From positions 4,998-10,375 of the forward strand of contig JAADGT010000041.1 of the NCBI GenBank assembly GCA_013152215.1: a stretch of DNA of 5,378 nt. Reading direction: 5' to 3'. Below are positions 2,939 to 5,378 of this stretch, in pieces. The translations under genes were made by a program, and so were the position numbers. The DNA comes from Deltaproteobacteria bacterium. Its GTDB lineage: Bacteria; Desulfobacterota; Deferrisomatia; Deferrisomatales; Deferrisomataceae. Within the stretch, counting starts at the first letter, position 1, and every line of letters begins with the position of its first letter. The notes beneath the pieces were generated by a model. The model searched no databases. It was given only the letters and a program-made list of their open reading frames with translations, and was not told the origin of the DNA.

Positions 2939-5378
2939 GATCCGAGCCGGGGGGGCTCCTGCCGGTCGGCCCACCGCCGGCGGACCCACTCCTCCTCGTC
3001 GGCCCGGGTGCGGACCTCGCCGTCCAGCCGGGCCCGCAGAAGCCCGTCCAGAAGCTCCCGGTAGGCGGGCCCCGGCGGGATGCCCATCCGCTGGAGGTCC
3101 CGGCCCCGCAGCACCGGCCGCACGTCCGCCAGGCGGGTGTAGTACCGGCTGATCAGCCGACGTTTGCGCTCGTCCTGGGTCTTGGCCATCATGAACAGCC
3201 GGGTCTCGTCCCCGCAGGGGTGCAGGATCTCGTACACCCGGCTGTCGGGCACCCGCTCGCCGCAGGCGTTCAGGGCGAGACGCAGCTCGCCCAGGGCCCG
3301 GTACGCCGACCCGAGCGCATCGACCAACCATCGGCCCACGCCCTGCTCCACCCCCAGCTCCCGCACCCAGGCACGCACCTCGTCCTCCTTGAGGGGGTCC
3401 AGCAGGGCCAGCTGGTACACCCGCCAGTCCTCCAGGCCGGTGTCCCGGTACAGCAGCCGGAACCAGGTCAGCACGCCCCGGACCCTCTCCACCAACTCCT
3501 CGACCCTGCCCCCGTACCGCACCCCCGGGATCAGGGCCGACAGCACCCCGTGCTCGTCGGCCAGGGCCACGGCCTCGGCCCCCTCCCCCTCCCGCAGCAG
3601 GGCCACCCACTCCTGGAACAACCGCTTCCCCTTGGCCTCGGCCATGAACCCCTGGCGCACCGCGGTGCGCAGGAGCTTCTCGGTCTGGCGGCCCAGCCGG
3701 AAGCCGAACCGGAGCCGGAACCGCAGGGCCCGGAGCATCCGGGTGGGGTCCTCGACGAACGAGAGGTTGTGGAGCACCCGGATCGTGCCTTCCTTGAGGT
3801 CCCGGAGCCCCCCGAAAAAGTCCACCACCTGGCCGAACCGATCGGGGCTCAGGCGGACCGCCAGGGTGTTGATGGTGAAGTCCCGGCGGTAAAGGTCGAG
3901 CTTCAGGCTCGACCACTCCACCGTGGGCAGGGCCCCCGGCCGGGGGTAGTACTCGGTGCGGGCCGTGGCCACGTCGAGCCGTACGCCGTCGGGGCACCGG
4001 ATCTTCGCCGTTCCGAACGGTCGGTGGGGCCGGACCCGCGCCCCCCAACGCCGACCCACCTCCTGGGCCAGGGCGATGCCGTCTCCCTCCACCACCAGGT
4101 CCAGGTCCTCCACGGGACGGCGCAGCAACAGGTCCCGCACGCCGCCGCCCACCAGATAGGCCTCCATGCCCCGCTGACGGGCCAGGGTGCCGAACTCCCG
4201 GAGCCGCTCCACCACGCCGGGGGGCAGCCGCTCCCGGAGCAGCCGGGAGACGTCGCGCTCCTGGGGCGGCCCGCCCGGAGCCTCGGTCGGCCCCCACTCC
4301 CGCCCCAGAGCCCGGAGGAGGTCCGTCCGGGTCACCACCCCCACCAAGGTACCCCGATCCACCACCGGAACCAGCCGGTGGTTCTCGCGCACCACCAGCC
4401 GCCGCACCTCGTCGAGGGGCGCCTCCGGGCCCACGGCCTCCACGTCGGTGGTCATATAGTCGTCCACCACCGCCTCCCCCAGGCCGTGGCTCAAGGCCCT
4501 CTCCACCATCATCCGGGTGACCACCCCCAGCACCCTACCGTCGTCGCCCACCACCGGCATGGCGTTCAGGTGGTACCGGTTGAGCGCCTCCTGCACCCGG
4601 ACGAGGGGTGTGCCGGGCCGGACGAACTTCACCGGTGCGGTGGCGATGTCGCGGGCCATGACCGGGGGCCGCACCACCCGGGGCAAGAGCCCCAGGATCC
4701 GCTCCCGCACCTGGATCAGGGTCTCGTCCCGCACCGAGGCCGACGCGGCCTCGGGATGGCCGCCTCCACCCAGGGCCCGGGCCAGGGCCCCCACGTCCAC
4801 CTGGGCCGGGATCCGGCTCCGGGCCACCACCTGGACCTGGTCGCCCAGGCGCACCACCGCCACCACCACGTCGAGGTTCTCCATGTCGCGGATCTTGTGG
4901 ACCAGAAACGCCAGGTCCCCGACGTAGTGGTCGGCGCTCGCCTCGGTCACCGTGACCTCCACCCCGTAGATCCGGTGGGTCACCTGGTGGCGCAGCAGCT
5001 CCTCCAGCAGCCGTACCTGCTCCAGGGTGAGCTCCGGGGTCAGGAACGACGAGACCACGTTGAGGTCCCCCCCCTGCCCCAGGAGGTACGCGGCCGCCTC
5101 CAGGTCGCGGGGGGTGGTGGTGGCGAACACCAGCCCTCCGGTGTCCTCGTAGATCCCCAGGAGCATGACCGTGGCCTCCTCGGGGGTCACCGGGATCCGC
5201 CGTTCCCGTAGGATCTCCACCAGGAGGGTGGTGGCCGCGCCCACCGGCTCGATGCGGCGGATCCGGGCCTCCACGGTCTCGTCCGACATGGGGTGGTGGT
5301 CGTAGATGTGGACCTCGAGGCCGGGCCGCCCCAGAAGCTCGCCGAACCGGCCGATCCGGTCCGGGTGGGACACGTCCA
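2935..5378 (-). CDS. DHH–CBS–tRNA nucleotidyltransferase fusion (A-adding type?), 5' partial
   Basis: The visible 813 residues hold three modules (numbered from the GTG valine codon at 5373–5371). First, most of a DHH/DHHA1 phosphoesterase-like domain (1–230) with DHHP (25–28), GIYEDTGG (73–80) and GGGGHPEAAS (202–211). Second, a pair of CBS domains (239–298 and 305–356), a common adenosine-nucleotide sensor. Third, a class II nucleotidyltransferase: GGGVRD (409–414), catalytic DLD (Asp423, Asp425), RRDFTINTLA (496–505), and EDPTR (541–545), the nucleotide-selecting template motif, then a helical RNA-binding tail with GRDLQRMGIPPGPAYRELL (757–775). The ARTEYY...PGALP pattern resembles tRNA CCA/A-adding enzymes more than PcnB poly(A) polymerases. 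In Geobacter and Aquifex, CC and A addition are known to be split between two enzymes, and this architecture fits the A-adding one; that is inference. The frame stays open to the window edge, so the GTG is internal; about 70–100 residues, including the first DHH-family metal motif, should lie beyond. The final two bases (CA) begin an unreadable codon. Confidence 0.92.
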   Translation of the reverse strand, partial: DVSHPDRIGRFGELLGRPGLEVHIYDHHPMSDETVEARIRRIEPVGAATTLLVEILRERRIPVTPEEATVMLLGIYEDTGGLVFATTTPRDLEAAAYLLGQGGDLNVVSSFLTPELTLEQVRLLEELLRHQVTHRIYGVEVTVTEASADHYVGDLAFLVHKIRDMENLDVVVAVVRLGDQVQVVARSRIPAQVDVGALARALGGGGHPEAASASVRDETLIQVRERILGLLPRVVRPPVMARDIATAPVKFVRPGTPLVRVQEALNRYHLNAMPVVGDDGRVLGVVTRMMVERALSHGLGEAVVDDYMTTDVEAVGPEAPLDEVRRLVVRENHRLVPVVDRGTLVGVVTRTDLLRALGREWGPTEAPGGPPQERDVSRLLRERLPPGVVERLREFGTLARQRGMEAYLVGGGVRDLLLRRPVEDLDLVVEGDGIALAQEVGRRWGARVRPHRPFGTAKIRCPDGVRLDVATARTEYYPRPGALPTVEWSSLKLDLYRRDFTINTLAVRLSPDRFGQVVDFFGGLRDLKEGTIRVLHNLSFVEDPTRMLRALRFRLRFGFRLGRQTEKLLRTAVRQGFMAEAKGKRLFQEWVALLREGEGAEAVALADEHGVLSALIPGVRYGGRVEELVERVRGVLTWFRLLYRDTGLEDWRVYQLALLDPLKEDEVRAWVRELGVEQGVGRWLVDALGSAYRALGELRLALNACGERVPDSRVYEILHPCGDETRLFMMAKTQDERKRRLISRYYTRLADVRPVLRGRDLQRMGIPPGPAYRELLDGLLRARLDGEVRTRADEEEWVRRRWADRQEPPRLGS

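Noticed and set aside
2822..4297. A 491-codon minus-strand frame
   Set aside because: It overlaps the nucleotidyltransferase in another frame on the same strand and encodes Gly/Ala/Pro/Arg-rich sequence only; the true frame carries the catalytic motifs.
2920..5211. A 763-codon open frame on the plus strand
   Set aside because: It is antisense to the tRNA nucleotidyltransferase fusion, with a Pro/His/Gln/Gly-rich product and no recognisable motif. It is a shadow of codon bias.
5371..5373. GTG as the true start of the fusion gene
   Set aside because: The frame continues open to the window edge, and the DHH domain would lack its N-terminal part (DHHP at residue 25 is far too early). The codon is an internal valine.

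Overview
The window is GC-rich bacterial chromosomal DNA (by eye about two thirds G+C or more). All five convincing protein genes are on the minus strand, so the biological reading direction is from the right edge to the left. The best taxonomic hint is the right-hand gene, a DHH phosphoesterase–CBS–tRNA nucleotidyltransferase fusion of a type known from Desulfobacterota (former Deltaproteobacteria such as Geobacter) and Aquificae. Intergenic DNA full of short repeats and a COG4747-like tandem-ACT protein fit a high-GC Desulfobacterota-like bacterium. This placement is inference.

Layout in transcription order. 5378–2935: a 5'-truncated gene for the three-part tRNA nucleotidyltransferase (813 residues visible, N-terminus off the window). 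2934–2684: an intergenic region with a promoter candidate whose -35 overlaps the stop codon of the fusion gene, a short palindrome, a REP-like hairpin and an octamer repeat array. 2683–2240 and 2219–1269: a two-gene operon encoding a tandem-ACT amino-acid-binding protein and a ketopantoate reductase-family (PanE/ApbA-like) oxidoreductase. It is closed by a clear intrinsic terminator at 1242–1201. 1126–680: a YdcZ/DUF606-type small membrane protein of the DMT superfamily. 679–524: an intergenic region with a second octamer array. 523–302: a small uncharacterised 73-residue protein. 301–1: no convincing gene; it holds a REP-like hairpin, two back-to-back heptamer arrays and several GC-rich hairpins.

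The fusion enzyme should act in maturation or repair of the tRNA 3' CCA end, with its CBS pair as a likely adenine-nucleotide sensor. The ACT/reductase pair looks like a regulated metabolic step on an unknown 2-oxo acid or related substrate; no other pantothenate gene is visible, so a role in CoA synthesis is not established. The transporter and the small protein are probably separate transcription units. I see no defence system, mobile-element gene, CRISPR array, tRNA or rRNA. The part least explained by genes is the intergenic DNA, which holds three small repeat families, two of them present twice in similar form within 3 kb. I do not see a clearly new multi-gene system here.
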